From the IMG/VR virus record IMGVR_UViG_3300034111_000748, positions 1-33,470 of that record: 33,470 nucleotides of DNA; one strand, 5' to 3'. This document shows positions 7,619 to 14,782 of the stretch, piece after piece; within the stretch, counting starts at the first letter, position 1, and the number at the start of each line of letters is the position of its first letter. The translations under genes were made by a program, and so were the position numbers. Below the pieces are notes generated by a model. It searched no databases. It had not been told where the DNA came from and was given only the letters and a program-made list of their open reading frames with translations. This DNA comes from a virus.

Positions 7619-8197
7619 TCATCTCCACTCCGCCGCCAGGATGCCGAGAGCCTGGCCCAGCATGGCCGATGCTCGGCCCTCCCGGCATCGGTGAGCCCGA
7701 TCCCAGGCCGAGCAGGACATCCCCAGGCCGACCACCTGGACCATGATGCTATGCAGCGGCCCCGGCCCGCCGAGCAGCTGCGCCGCCTGAGCAAGCGCCC
7801 GCCCTGCCGCCACCCGTCGCTCGATGACGGACGCTTGATCGCCGCCTCCCGAGCGTGGCTCGATGCGCGTCGCGCTCGCCCCCGCCCGCCCCGAGATCTC
7901 GAACAGCGCCCTGAACCTCTCGCCCGCTGCCCTTTGCTCGCCGTCGATGGTCCCTGCCCGCTCCATCGCCGCCAGCGTGTCCACAACCCTCCACGGCCTC
8001 GACGCCCGCCCGTGCGCGTCGGTATAGGCTCGACCACCGCCTCGCTCGGTCCGCTCAGGCTCGGCGACCTCGATCCCGTGCTCGGCGTGCCGCGCGCGCT
8101 CGATGGTCGGCGGGATGACCGGCTCCGCAGGATCGACGCCAGGGCGGTTTTTCCGACCGCTGGCGCGGGTTGAGCGTCGGTCGGCATCTCGGGTCAT
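7619..8197 (-). CDS. Hypothetical protein between replication and packaging genes
   Basis: 192 residues from ATG 8197 (GGAG 9 bases upstream); GTG 8212 is an alternative. The first third is basic and low-complexity ('DADRRSTRASGRKNRPG'), while the rest is helical, with 'ERFRALFEIS', 'IERRVAAGRALAQAAQLLG' and a C-terminal block 'HSIMVQVVGLGMSCSAWDRAHR...MLGQALGILAAEWR'. The C-terminal block weakly recalls the DUF6456-type domain of alphaproteobacterial and phage regulators, but I cannot confirm this without a profile search. Its place just before the late genes would suit a late-gene regulator or antiterminator; that is speculation. Confidence 0.72.
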   Translation of the reverse strand: MTRDADRRSTRASGRKNRPGVDPAEPVIPPTIERARHAEHGIEVAEPERTERGGGRAYTDAHGRASRPWRVVDTLAAMERAGTIDGEQRAAGERFRALFEISGRAGASATRIEPRSGGGDQASVIERRVAAGRALAQAAQLLGGPGPLHSIMVQVVGLGMSCSAWDRAHRCREGRASAMLGQALGILAAEWR

Positions 8198-8214
8198 GCT
8201 CTTGGTCTCCACGC

Positions 8215-8745
8215 TCAGGCGGTCAGGAAATCGGGAAGCGGGTCGCCACCGTTCGCCCAGTCGGTCGGCGGCGACTTGTAAGCGACGACCTCGGCCCCAG
8301 GGAACGCTTGCTTTGCCGCCGCGACGATCTCGGTCCTCGGCAGGGCGACGCGGACTAGCTCGTCCAGCGTCCAGACCTCAAGCCCTCGCCCCTGCGTCGC
8401 GACGGCATACGCTTCGGCGCTCGTCCTCACCACCGCGACCACTCGGCCCTCGTAGGTCGTCTCCCAGACCGTCGGCGCGAGCGGCTCGCCCCCAGCAGCG
8501 GTCGCCGCCGCCTCCAGCGCGGCCACCGCCCGCCGGACCGCCGCGCCGTGTCGCTGGATGCCGGCGAGATCGTTGGTTTCGACCGCCCGACACCAGGACT
8601 GCCACTGGCGGTCCCACCGTGCTCGGAGGTCGTCAGGTACCAGGAGCCGGAGGCGGTCCGCGCCCCACCGTCGCTCGGACGCGGCGATGGTCTCATCGAC
8701 GCCGTCCAAGATTGCCTTCGCGAGTGAGTAGTCAGACTGGTTCAT
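8215..8745 (-). CDS. Hypothetical protein downstream of candidate origin
   Basis: 176 residues. It begins 'MNQSDYSLAKAILDGVDETIAASERRWG' and is helical and charged for about 90 residues ('LRARWDRQWQSWCRAVE', 'AVRRAVAALEAAATAAGG'). A strand-rich part follows with 'TVWETTYEGRVVAVVRT', 'GLEVWTLDELVRVAL' and 'AKQAFPGAEVVAYKSP'. No membrane segment or catalytic motif is seen and I do not recognise a family. It is the first gene after the repeat-rich 8746-8923 region and is nearly contiguous with the next gene, suggesting co-transcription. Confidence 0.75.
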   Translation of the reverse strand: MNQSDYSLAKAILDGVDETIAASERRWGADRLRLLVPDDLRARWDRQWQSWCRAVETNDLAGIQRHGAAVRRAVAALEAAATAAGGEPLAPTVWETTYEGRVVAVVRTSAEAYAVATQGRGLEVWTLDELVRVALPRTEIVAAAKQAFPGAEVVAYKSPPTDWANGGDPLPDFLTA

Positions 8746-8799
8746 CTCCGCACCTCGACTGCGGCAGTGCGGAGGCCTTTTGCCCTACCGCAGCAACTG

Positions 8800-8865
8800 A
8801 ACCACCTACCGCACCGCACCCCGCACCCCATAAGGGGTGCGGTGCGGAAGTGCGGAAAGGTGGTT
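8800..8865. repeat. Nested inverted repeat (candidate origin or operator)
   Basis: Outer arms AACCACCT (8800-8807) and AGGTGGTT (8858-8865) are perfect inverse complements. Inside them a perfect 9-bp stem, CCGCACCCC (8821-8829) with GGGGTGCGG (8834-8842), closes on ATAA. The arms between are also partly complementary, so almost the whole 66 bases can fold. No T tract follows on the minus strand, which makes a simple terminator less likely. It sits beside the 10-base tandem repeats, between the primase-helicase gene and the next gene. Confidence 0.6.
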
Positions 8866-8884
8866 CCGCAGTGATGCGGATTTA

Positions 8885-8922
8885 CTGCGGAACAGTGCGG
8901 AACAGTGCGGAACAGTGCGGAA
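8885..8922. repeat. 10-bp tandem repeats (iteron-like)
   Basis: The unit AACAGTGCGG occurs three times head to tail at 8891-8920, preceded by the variant ACTGCGG and followed by a partial AA. Related TGCGGA words recur through the whole gap (for example around 8839-8857 and 8873-8880). The array ends 2 bases before the stop codon of the primase-helicase gene. Tandem 10-bp repeats, in phase with the helix turn and beside replication genes, are typical of initiator-binding iterons. The alternative is a regulatory operator for the downstream genes. Confidence 0.65.
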
Positions 8923-8923
8923 A

Positions 8924-11152
8924 TCATCGCTGCGACCTCTCTGGAAGCTGGCCGGGATAATAGAACGGGATCTCCCGCCCCTCGCTCGGCACCTCGTCTC
9001 TGACTTCAGTCAAAATTCCGTTCTTAACCCATTCTTTTAACAGCACTTTTGCCCTAGCAATGGCGCCTTTGCCCTCGCCAAGCTTGCATACCTCCATGAC
9101 CTTCTTCCCCAGCCACTCGCCCGCGCGATCAGATGCCCTGCACCGCCCTTCCTTGTGAACGTGATTGTAAATCTGCCGCGCGTGTTCCTCGGTGATTCCA
9201 TCCCACGCCGACGGCGGCGACCACGGCACGGCGACGCCGACCTTGTCGCCGTGCGGCGAGATGCCGGACCCGTTGCCGAGGTCCACCGACCGCAGCTCGA
9301 TCCACTGAGCCGACGCAGCTGGCGGCGCGAGGTTGTTCTTGGCGTTGTCGATCCGCACATAGCGGCGGCGATCCGCCTCCTCGATCCCGAGCCTCGCGGC
9401 CTCGGCGTCGGACATGACGTTCATTACCCGCGCCGTCCGGACGGCCCCGATCATCGCGGAGCCACCTCGGACGCTGTCGATCGATCCCTCCTCGCCGTTG
9501 AGCTTTCGGAAGTGGTGGACGAGGACAGGGCAGCACGCTGTCATGTCAGCGATCAGCCGCCAGGACGCGAGAACGGCGTTGACGGCCTGGTTGTCGTTTT
9601 CGGAGACCGCATGAGACGCCACGAACGGGTCCACGATCAGGACGCCGATCTTCTTGCGGCGGATGACCTCCACGATGGCATCGATCATCGGCTGGTGGAT
9701 CACCACCCCGTCGCGCGTCTGATGCGCGGTGGTCAGCGGCTTGTCGCGGCCCGCATCGACCAGCAGCCGCCCCGCGATGTCCTCCTGTCGGATGCCGTAG
9801 TGGATCGCGGCGGCACCGATCCGGCGCTCCATCTCGTCCGCCGGGTCTTCCAGGTTCATGATCCAGACGCCGGTACGCTCTGCCGGCGCGATGCCGACAA
9901 GCGGCCTCCCGGTCGCAATGGCGAGCGCCTCGGCAACGTAAAGCGTCGTTTTACCCGCCCCGCCAGGCGCGGCGAGCACGCTGACGAACGACCGAATGTA
10001 GGTGTCGCCGTACAGCCACCGCCGCAACGGTATCTGCTGCGGAGGCCGCAGCACAAACTCGCGCCCAAGGTCTTCGGGTGGCGGCTCGGGCGGTTCATCC
10101 CGCTTGGCCTCGCCCGCCGCCTCCTCCTGCCGATTTCCCGGCCCCTGGCGCGGCTGTTCCCGCCGCTTGGCCTGATAGGCCGCGACGACATCTTCCAATG
10201 CGCCCATGCCCCCGTTTTCGGCCTTGGCGGCGATCTGAGCGCATTTCGCCCGCATCTCGCCCTCGGCGTTGTCGCGGGTGATCCGCCCAGGCCGCGAGAG
10301 ATCGACGCGACGACAGAACTGCGGCCAAGCCACCTCGTACACTTCCTCGGCGGTCGGCCACGCGCCGTGCTGGCCGGTGAGTTCAAGGGCGACCGCGAAC
10401 ACGGTGTCCCGCATGTATTCCTCGCGCCCGTCCTCGATAGCGGGCGGCAGCACCCCGAGGCTTCCCGCGCCGACCGGCGACGATGGAGGCGGCGATGACG
10501 CAACCCGCTCTCGCGGCGCGCCCCCGATCGCCGGCTCGGCGCGGACGAGATCGAGCAGCCACGCGGGAGCGTCGGCGATGCCCTCGGCCAGCGTATTCGT
10601 CCAGGACCAGACATAGGGTTGACCGCTCGCGTGCATCGACGGCGGCGCGACCACAAAGCCGCCCTCGCCTCGGATGTCCAGGCCGGGTCCGAGCTTGCTG
10701 GCGCTATTCCGCACCACCGCGACGCCAGGCGGCGCGCGGAAATAGAGATGGACCCCGCCGCCGCCGGTCTTGACCTCGGCTGTCTCAGGCAGATCCTCGT
10801 TCGCCAGCTGGAGCGCGCGAAGGCTGTCGTCGCCGTCTTTGCCTGGGCCGACATCGACGTCGAGGACGAAGATGTTGCCCGAGGCCGAGCCCGTCAGAAT
10901 GCCGACACCGTATCGCGCCCGGTCGCCCGACCACCAGTCGGCCACCTCCTCGCGAGGAGGGCGGCGGCGCTGGAACTGCGACCAGGTCATCGTCGGGTGC
11001 TTGCCCGGTGACGCGCATCCATCGCGCGCGCCGCAGGAGCAGATCGGCTTGCCTTCGCGATGCGCGATGACGCGGTGAACCGGGATCGGCATCAGCCCCC
11101 GGTCGTAATAGTCGAGCGCCGCGTCGAGCGGCGTCTGGGGTGTCGTGGTCAT
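8924..11152 (-). CDS. Bifunctional primase/polymerase (AEP) fused to RepA-like helicase
   Basis: 742 residues from ATG 11152, chosen for the AGGAGGC ribosome site upstream. Residues 1 to about 210 are an archaeo-eukaryotic-type primase: Cys/His segment 'CSCGARDGCASPGKHP', catalytic DVD at residues 98-100 ('FVLDVDVG') and 'GGGGVHLYF' with the conserved His near 135. A variable linker rich in Pro, Glu and Gln follows. The C-terminal part is a RecA-fold ATPase of the RepA/AAA_25 type: Walker A 'APGGAGKTTL' near residue 390 and Walker B 'IGVLIVDPF' near 503, with 'LVHHFRKLNGEEGSIDSVRGGSAM'-like text after it. One polypeptide would unwind DNA and make primers, with host polymerase extending them. 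The repeat cluster at its 3' end may be its origin. Confidence 0.9.
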   Translation of the reverse strand: MTTTPQTPLDAALDYYDRGLMPIPVHRVIAHREGKPICSCGARDGCASPGKHPTMTWSQFQRRRPPREEVADWWSGDRARYGVGILTGSASGNIFVLDVDVGPGKDGDDSLRALQLANEDLPETAEVKTGGGGVHLYFRAPPGVAVVRNSASKLGPGLDIRGEGGFVVAPPSMHASGQPYVWSWTNTLAEGIADAPAWLLDLVRAEPAIGGAPRERVASSPPPSSPVGAGSLGVLPPAIEDGREEYMRDTVFAVALELTGQHGAWPTAEEVYEVAWPQFCRRVDLSRPGRITRDNAEGEMRAKCAQIAAKAENGGMGALEDVVAAYQAKRREQPRQGPGNRQEEAAGEAKRDEPPEPPPEDLGREFVLRPPQQIPLRRWLYGDTYIRSFVSVLAAPGGAGKTTLYVAEALAIATGRPLVGIAPAERTGVWIMNLEDPADEMERRIGAAAIHYGIRQEDIAGRLLVDAGRDKPLTTAHQTRDGVVIHQPMIDAIVEVIRRKKIGVLIVDPFVASHAVSENDNQAVNAVLASWRLIADMTACCPVLVHHFRKLNGEEGSIDSVRGGSAMIGAVRTARVMNVMSDAEAARLGIEEADRRRYVRIDNAKNNLAPPAASAQWIELRSVDLGNGSGISPHGDKVGVAVPWSPPSAWDGITEEHARQIYNHVHKEGRCRASDRAGEWLGKKVMEVCKLGEGKGAIARAKVLLKEWVKNGILTEVRDEVPSEGREIPFYYPGQLPERSQR

Positions 11153-11295
11153 GCGTGCCTCCTGTCCGGTCCGGGCAGACCGATGCGGGGGATGTCGCCC
11201 CCGCTCGCTCGCCACTTTGCCCAGCCGGTAGGCGACACCGGCACCAGCGCGGGGAGGACCGCGCCGATCTCGATATCAGAACTCGGTGTCGTCAC
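11149..11295 (-). CDS. Small ORF, 48 residues, GTG start (candidate gene)
   Basis: GTG at 11295 lies inside the end of the SSB-like gene, and the TGA overlaps the primase-helicase ATG (ATGA). The ORF therefore exactly bridges a gap of about 120 bases between two genes in an otherwise gapless operon. The product contains 'GAVLPALVPVSPTGWAKWRASGGDIPRIGLPG'-type text, a Trp-rich helix followed by a Gly/Asp/Ile/Pro turn that could be a small AlpA-like HTH. There is no strong ribosome site, so coupling to the upstream gene would be needed. Real but unproven; the main alternative is non-coding sequence. Confidence 0.45.
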   Translation of the reverse strand: MTTPSSDIEIGAVLPALVPVSPTGWAKWRASGGDIPRIGLPGPDRRHA

Positions 11296-11941
11296 TGAGC
11301 GCGGGAGGCGGCGGCACCGGAGCCGCCTTCGGCTGCGGCGGCGCGGCGACCGTCGAGCCGGTGGACGGCGGCGCGGCGACTGGCGCGGGAGCAGCCACGA
11401 CGACCGGCGTCGGCCCCGAGGTCAGCGGCAGATCGGCGGGACGCGGCACCCAGTTGACGATCTGGAGGACCGGCTTGTAGTTCGTGCTCTTCGCGCCATT
11501 GCCCATCGCTTGCACGACCGCTTCCGTCGAGGGGCACGCCACCACGGGCAGCTTGCCTTCGCGCGCCTCCGGGGCGGCCACGTAGGCGTCGTGCAGCTGG
11601 TCAATAGCGGCCTGAACGATGCCGGCTTGAGTCAGCACCTCGCGGACATCACCGCCGGCGGTCTTCGACAGCTTGAGCATCAGCCGGACGCTGCGCTTGT
11701 GATCCGGCGACGGCTGCGGCGGCATCGGCGCGGGGACGCGAGCGAAGCTCGTGGACGGCGGCGCGCCAGCAGCAAAGAGCGCCCAGCCGATGTCAATCTG
11801 GGCCAAGTCGAAAATCGCCGCGAAACCATTGCTGATGTCCACGACGCTGTCTTTGCCGTCAACGCGGAACCACCGGCCCGCACGGGCGTCGTATTTGACG
11901 ATCGGGGTGCGGTTCGTATTGGTGGGAATACCAAGTGCCAT
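11276..11941 (-). CDS. Probable phage single-stranded DNA-binding protein
   Basis: 221 residues from ATG 11941 (AAAGGA upstream; a longer start adds a Lys/Arg-rich stretch and lacks the site). The body starts 'MALGIPTNTNRTPIVKYDARAGRWFRVDG', then 'FDLAQIDIGWALFAAGAPP' and 'KSTNYKPVLQIVNWVPRP', a pattern I know from many alphaproteobacterial phages as a conserved unknown. The tail is a disordered Pro/Ala/Val linker ending in acidic 'LSDDTEF'. That layout (compact domain, Pro-rich linker, short acidic tip) is the layout of SSB proteins, whose tip recruits partners. Its neighbours (PD-(D/E)XK nuclease and primase-helicase) fit. Function is inferred; DNA binding is not shown. Confidence 0.8.
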   Translation of the reverse strand: MALGIPTNTNRTPIVKYDARAGRWFRVDGKDSVVDISNGFAAIFDLAQIDIGWALFAAGAPPSTSFARVPAPMPPQPSPDHKRSVRLMLKLSKTAGGDVREVLTQAGIVQAAIDQLHDAYVAAPEAREGKLPVVACPSTEAVVQAMGNGAKSTNYKPVLQIVNWVPRPADLPLTSGPTPVVVAAPAPVAAPPSTGSTVAAPPQPKAAPVPPPPALSDDTEF

Positions 11942-12001
11942 TTTCCGTTTCCTTTTGCGTGTTGCGTTCACCTGACTGGAAAGCGCCAGTCGCGCTCCGG
12001 C

Positions 12002-12745
12002 TCAGAAGCCGAATAGCGCCAGCCCGTTCGCACGGGTCTGGGCATCGCTCCAATAGAAACTGTCGTAATCGGGACAGACGATGGCCGCGAGTTCCTGCGG
12101 GTCAGCGGACACCGCCAGGAACTTGTCGAGCCGCCGCGCGATGTTCGCCAGCGCCGCGAGATGGTCCGCCGGGTTCTCAAGCATGTAAACCGCACTCTTC
12201 TTCGGCGTGCAATACGCGAAACGCATGGAGTAATTGGAGAACGCCCGCGCATACACCGCGCCCTGCCGCGCGTGCGAGATCTTGATCGAAGAGGGCAGCG
12301 TTGAGGACGTCTTCAGATCGATGATGCAGCCATGCGCGTGGAAGACGAAGTCGGTGTAGCCGATGCATGGCACCGGCACGCCGTCGAGCGCGACCTCGAC
12401 GCGGTGTTGGCGACCGTCGTCGGGGACATCCGGCTGTCCGTAGGGTGCGAGCGCGCCCCATGCCTGGCGCAGCATCGGATCGATCTTCGCGCGCGCGTCC
12501 GCGTCGTCGCACAGTTCGTCATAGCGCGCCGCCGCGAGCGCCGACGCGGCCTCGATGTTGTTCGCGCGCCCGAGCAGCGCCGCCTCGACGCCCGCCTCGA
12601 CGGCGGTGCCGACGTGCGCGGCGGGGCCAACGCGGCCCTTCTTCCCGACGAGCCGCTCCATGACCCAGAGCGCGGGCTCGGCGGCGAAAAGGTTGAGGGA
12701 GGATGCGGAAACGTGCGGGATACGGTGGAGCAAGAGACCTGACAT
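12002..12745 (-). CDS. PD-(D/E)XK nuclease, RecB/Cas4-like
   Basis: 247 residues from ATG 12745, with GAGGA 8 bases upstream; an in-frame start 16 codons earlier lacks this. The catalytic core is visible as 'VPCIGYTDFVFHAHGCIIDLKTSS': Asp in 'YTDF' and the D-x-K of 'IDLKT' are the metal-binding and catalytic residues of this superfamily. The N-terminal 'HVSASSLNLFAAEPALWVMERL' is the usual opening of PDDEXK_1-type proteins. It most likely acts as a single-strand or double-strand exonuclease in recombination-dependent replication with the adjacent SSB-like protein. The four-cysteine iron-sulfur cluster of true Cas4 is not evident. Confidence 0.83.
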   Translation of the reverse strand: MSGLLLHRIPHVSASSLNLFAAEPALWVMERLVGKKGRVGPAAHVGTAVEAGVEAALLGRANNIEAASALAAARYDELCDDADARAKIDPMLRQAWGALAPYGQPDVPDDGRQHRVEVALDGVPVPCIGYTDFVFHAHGCIIDLKTSSTLPSSIKISHARQGAVYARAFSNYSMRFAYCTPKKSAVYMLENPADHLAALANIARRLDKFLAVSADPQELAAIVCPDYDSFYWSDAQTRANGLALFGF

Positions 12746-12894
12746 GGATGTGTCCTCGATAAGGATTGAAAAGGTGGCGGGAGCGGTCATCACCCTTGCA
12801 TGGTGACTGGGGGAGGTGTTGACGCCGTGAGGCGCTGATCCGCTTTGGCGGCGCGCCCCGCCGGACGCGCACGGGGAGGAGCCCCAGCCGTCTC

Positions 12895-13146
12895 TTAGAT
12901 ATCGAGGCGCAGCTGCACGCCCAGCCGATCGGCGTAGAGCCGGACCAGCGCGAGGCGCGCTTCTTCTTTCTGGCGGCGCTTCTCGGAGTGCCGCATCTCA
13001 ACCACGCGCACCAGCGCTCCGCCGTCGTAGCCCGCCGCCGTCGCTTCTGCCTTGATCGCCGCGAGGTTTTCGCGCGTGTCCTCAATGCCCTGGATCGCCA
13101 TTTCGATCCGATCGGCAAAGCGTGACAGATCGTCATTCGTTGTCAT
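12895..13146 (-). CDS. GapR-like DNA-binding protein (DUF2312 family)
   Basis: 83 residues from ATG 13146 with GGAG upstream; it overlaps the RusA gene end. The pattern 'RFADRIEMAIQGIEDTRENLAAIKAEATAAGYDGGALVRVVEMRH' followed by 'RLALVRLYADRLGVQL' matches the helical GapR family: a long helix, a turn at 'GYD', a basic helix, then a short hydrophobic tail. GapR of Caulobacter clamps over-twisted DNA ahead of forks and stimulates type II topoisomerases. A phage copy within the replication module would help its own fork, or compete with the host protein. Family call is by eye. A 149-base gap follows with short GC-rich inverted repeats but no clear gene. Confidence 0.78.
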   Translation of the reverse strand: MTTNDDLSRFADRIEMAIQGIEDTRENLAAIKAEATAAGYDGGALVRVVEMRHSEKRRQKEEARLALVRLYADRLGVQLRLDI

Positions 13147-13501
13147 CGTGCATCTCCTCAAGGGTTATCTCGGCGCGAGGGTTCTCGCGGTCGAGGTGGT
13201 GATACAGGTGCATCTCTCGCACCTGGCGGTCGTTCTTGTAGGCGATATCCTGGAGGGCGTCCAGTATCAGCGAGACGTCGAGATCGGGACGGCGCGTGGC
13301 GTAATAGACATCCGCGACCATCCGCAGATCGCCTTCCAGCAGTGGCACAAGCGGCGGATAGGTCCGTTTCACGGCGGCGACGTAGTCGAGCGCCTTCTGG
13401 CTCTTGATCAGCCGCGCCTGTCCTCGGATCGTGACGAGGCGGCGGCTGTTCGCCTTCGACGCCGGCTCGCCATGCAGGATCAGGCGCACCGACCGCATCA
13501 T
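13133..13501 (-). CDS. rusA: RusA-type Holliday junction resolvase
   Basis: 122 residues from ATG 13501, which overlaps the upstream stop (ATGA); the next codon, ATG 13498, is equally possible. The family signature is clear: 'RRPDLDVSLILDALQDIAYKNDRQV', giving the three conserved acidic positions (two in 'PDLD' and one in 'NDRQ') that bind metal, plus an N-terminal strand 'VRLILHGEPASKANSRR'. RusA dimers cut four-way DNA junctions. In phages this removes branches from replication intermediates before packaging. It sits among replication genes in overlapping order. Confidence 0.9.
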   Translation of the reverse strand: MMRSVRLILHGEPASKANSRRLVTIRGQARLIKSQKALDYVAAVKRTYPPLVPLLEGDLRMVADVYYATRRPDLDVSLILDALQDIAYKNDRQVREMHLYHHLDRENPRAEITLEEMHDDNE

Positions 13502-13785
13502 TCTTCGTTGCCCGCCGCAGCGAGACGGTGTGCGAGCGCGATATAGCCGGCGGCATCGACGTAGTCGTCGCGGTTGTAGACGCCGGTCTGCGTGCGCGCG
13601 ATCTTCAGAAGCGCCATCATGATCGCGACATCGTGCGGCGTCATCTGCGCGTCGCGTGACACGCGACACCAGGCGTCCCACATGGTCGCGATGTTCGCGA
13701 GGTTCTCCTCGGGGCGACCATGCGTGCGATGACGGTCCTCCGAAATCAGGTCGAGGGCTTCCATCAGGATGTGTTTCGGCTTCAT
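13498..13785 (-). CDS. DUF6378 domain protein
   Basis: 95 residues from ATG 13785, preceded by GAGGAGG. The sequence 'MEALDLISEDRHRTHGRPEENLANIATMWDAWC' followed by 'MTPHDVAIMMALLKIARTQTGVYNRDDYVDAAGYIALA' is a good match by eye to DUF6378, a short helical domain common in phage replication regions. It somewhat resembles MazG-type all-alpha nucleotide pyrophosphatases, with acidic residues spaced along helices. That would suggest nucleotide pool work, but the function is not established. Its start overlaps the stop of the small gene upstream by ATGA. Confidence 0.85.
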   Translation of the reverse strand: MKPKHILMEALDLISEDRHRTHGRPEENLANIATMWDAWCRVSRDAQMTPHDVAIMMALLKIARTQTGVYNRDDYVDAAGYIALAHRLAAAGNEE

Positions 13786-13955
13786 TCGGCCCTCCTCAGT
13801 GGTTGAACCTGATATCCGCCCCAGCCCAGAGCGGTGCGACGAAAAGACGAAACGGCGACGGCATCGAGATCGAGCGACGACTGAAGCGATGGCGGTTCGA
13901 TGCGTTCGCGACCGAACCACTTTCGCCCAGGCTCGTCGCGCTCGTCGTCACTCAT
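13782..13955 (-). CDS. Small hypothetical protein, 57 residues
   Basis: ATG at 13955 overlaps the end of the HTH gene by 8 bases, and the TGA overlaps the next ATG (ATGA), so it precisely fills a 162-base gap in the operon. The product is charged at the start ('MSDDERDEPGRKWFGRERI') and ends with 'TALGWGGYQVQPLRRAE'. No family is recognised and no strong ribosome site is visible, so translation may be coupled. Supported mainly by fit between neighbours and protein-like composition. Confidence 0.6.
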   Translation of the reverse strand: MSDDERDEPGRKWFGRERIEPPSLQSSLDLDAVAVSSFRRTALGWGGYQVQPLRRAE

Positions 13956-14565
13956 ACTTGCGCCGCCGCCCGCCAAGCTTGACCGGGATCGGCGCTTCGT
14001 TCTGCCGCTTCAGCCGCCGTCGCGCCGAGCAGACCGCCGCGCGGCTGATGTTGAGGTCGCGCGCGATCTTTGTCTGGCTATCGCCGCGTAGGGTGCGGCG
14101 CTTGACCTCGTCATCGCTGACGACGCCGACGAACCTCGCTGGCGTCGCGGCGTAGATGCCGGGGCTCGCAGAGACCATCATCGCCGCGCTGGACCCGCAC
14201 GACGAGCGCGCAGGAGGCGGCGAGCCGCGCCAGAGGATGCGAGGAGCGGCGACACTACGCGGATGGTCCTCGTACTCAATCTCACCGGCCTGAGAGCGCC
14301 AGCGCTCGTCCATCGTCGCCCAGCTGATTGCCACTTCTTCCGCGCATGCCGGACCGCGAAACGAGGTCTCGGTCGAGGCGCGATAGACAACGGTCGGGAT
14401 CAGGGCGCGCGATTTCGGGCCGATGATCCACCCATTGTAGGCGGCATTTGAGACGGCGTAGGCCAGCCGCTGCTCGTCCTCGTGGCGGAACGCCGCGAGG
14501 ATTTCGCTGACTGTCATCTGACCGGCGCGGCGCACGGCGTCGGCGATATCTCTCGACAGGCTCAT
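13948..14565 (-). CDS. DNA-binding protein with C-terminal helix-turn-helix
   Basis: 205 residues from ATG 14565, which follows GAGAGGA and overlaps the upstream stop (ATGA). The open frame extends far upstream but is antisense or out of frame there. Residues 1-60 look like a winged-helix segment ('IADAVRRAGQMTVSEILAAFRHED', 'LAYAVSNAAYNGWI'). The C-terminus holds a clear HTH ('DDEVKRRTLRGDSQTKIARDLNISRAAVCSARRRL') followed by a basic tail 'GGRRRKYE'. It may be a transcription regulator or a replication initiator acting with the repeats at 8.8 kb. Second gene of the leftward unit. Confidence 0.8.
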   Translation of the reverse strand: MSLSRDIADAVRRAGQMTVSEILAAFRHEDEQRLAYAVSNAAYNGWIIGPKSRALIPTVVYRASTETSFRGPACAEEVAISWATMDERWRSQAGEIEYEDHPRSVAAPRILWRGSPPPARSSCGSSAAMMVSASPGIYAATPARFVGVVSDDEVKRRTLRGDSQTKIARDLNISRAAVCSARRRLKRQNEAPIPVKLGGRRRKYE

Positions 14566-14747
14566 TGCATCCTCTCTGGGTCGATGTGGAGGCCGAGCGC
14601 GCGAGCGAGGCGCGCAACCTGGTAGTGGCGGCGCGCGGGGATTGCGCCGCGCCGCGACCAGTTCGACACCGCCTGTGGCGAGATGCCGAGGACGCGCGCG
14701 AGCGCGGTGTTGCCGCCGAGATGGAAAACGAGTTGAGCGACTGTCAT
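14562..14747 (-). CDS. Cro-like helix-turn-helix regulator (carph-isopro-like)
   Basis: 61 residues from ATG 14747; GTG starts at 14753 and 14762 are possible. 'HLGGNTALARVLGISPQAVSNWSRRGAIPARRHYQVARLARALG' is the HTH pattern of small phage Cro/YdaS and 'carph-isopro' proteins: Gly-Gly, Ala-Arg, Gly-Ile, Val-x-x-Trp, Ile-Pro-Ala. It is the first gene of the leftward unit. A promoter-like pair with a palindrome between its elements sits right at its start, so it probably regulates itself and the divergent rightward unit. No CI-like partner is seen in the window. Confidence 0.86.
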   Translation of the reverse strand: MTVAQLVFHLGGNTALARVLGISPQAVSNWSRRGAIPARRHYQVARLARALGLHIDPERMQ

Positions 14748-14753
14748 GCCCAC

Positions 14754-14781
14754 ACGATACACCGCGCGTGTAGTCCGTCAA
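14754..14781 (-). promoter_or_regulatory. Putative leftward promoter, possibly leaderless
   Basis: On the minus strand TTGACG (14781-14776) is followed after 16 bases by TATCGT (14759-14754). The -35 is a good match to consensus and the -10 is moderate. Transcription from this pair would start at about the A of ATG 14747, giving a leaderless mRNA for the Cro-like protein; no ribosome site is present upstream of that ATG. The palindrome TACAC-N5-GTGTA (14758-14772) lies between the elements, an ideal place for repressor control. Confidence 0.5.
14758..14772. promoter_or_regulatory. Palindromic operator candidate
   Basis: TACAC and GTGTA are perfect inverted half-sites separated by CGCGC. The site overlaps the putative -10/-35 spacer of the leftward promoter and precedes the Cro-like gene. 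It is a likely binding site for that HTH dimer, by analogy with lambdoid operators. Confidence 0.5.
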
Positions 14782-14782
14782 G

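Noticed and set aside
8885-8922. CRISPR array
   Set aside because: Units are 10 bases long and directly adjacent without spacers, so they are iteron-like rather than CRISPR.
8742-8927. 62-codon minus-strand ORF through the repeats
   Set aside because: Its sequence is only translated TGCGGA repeats with no ribosome site; the segment is better explained as a DNA element.
9155-10498. 447-codon plus-strand open frame
   Set aside because: Antisense to the primase-helicase with its Walker and DVD motifs; the product is Arg- and His-rich low-complexity sequence.
12002-12745. Cas4 of a CRISPR adaptation module
   Set aside because: No cas1/cas2 or array in the window and no evident four-cysteine cluster; a phage replication nuclease is more likely.
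12746-12894. Hidden gene or strong terminator in the gap after the GapR-like gene
   Set aside because: Only short GC-rich inverted repeats without a T tract and no convincing start/stop fit were found.
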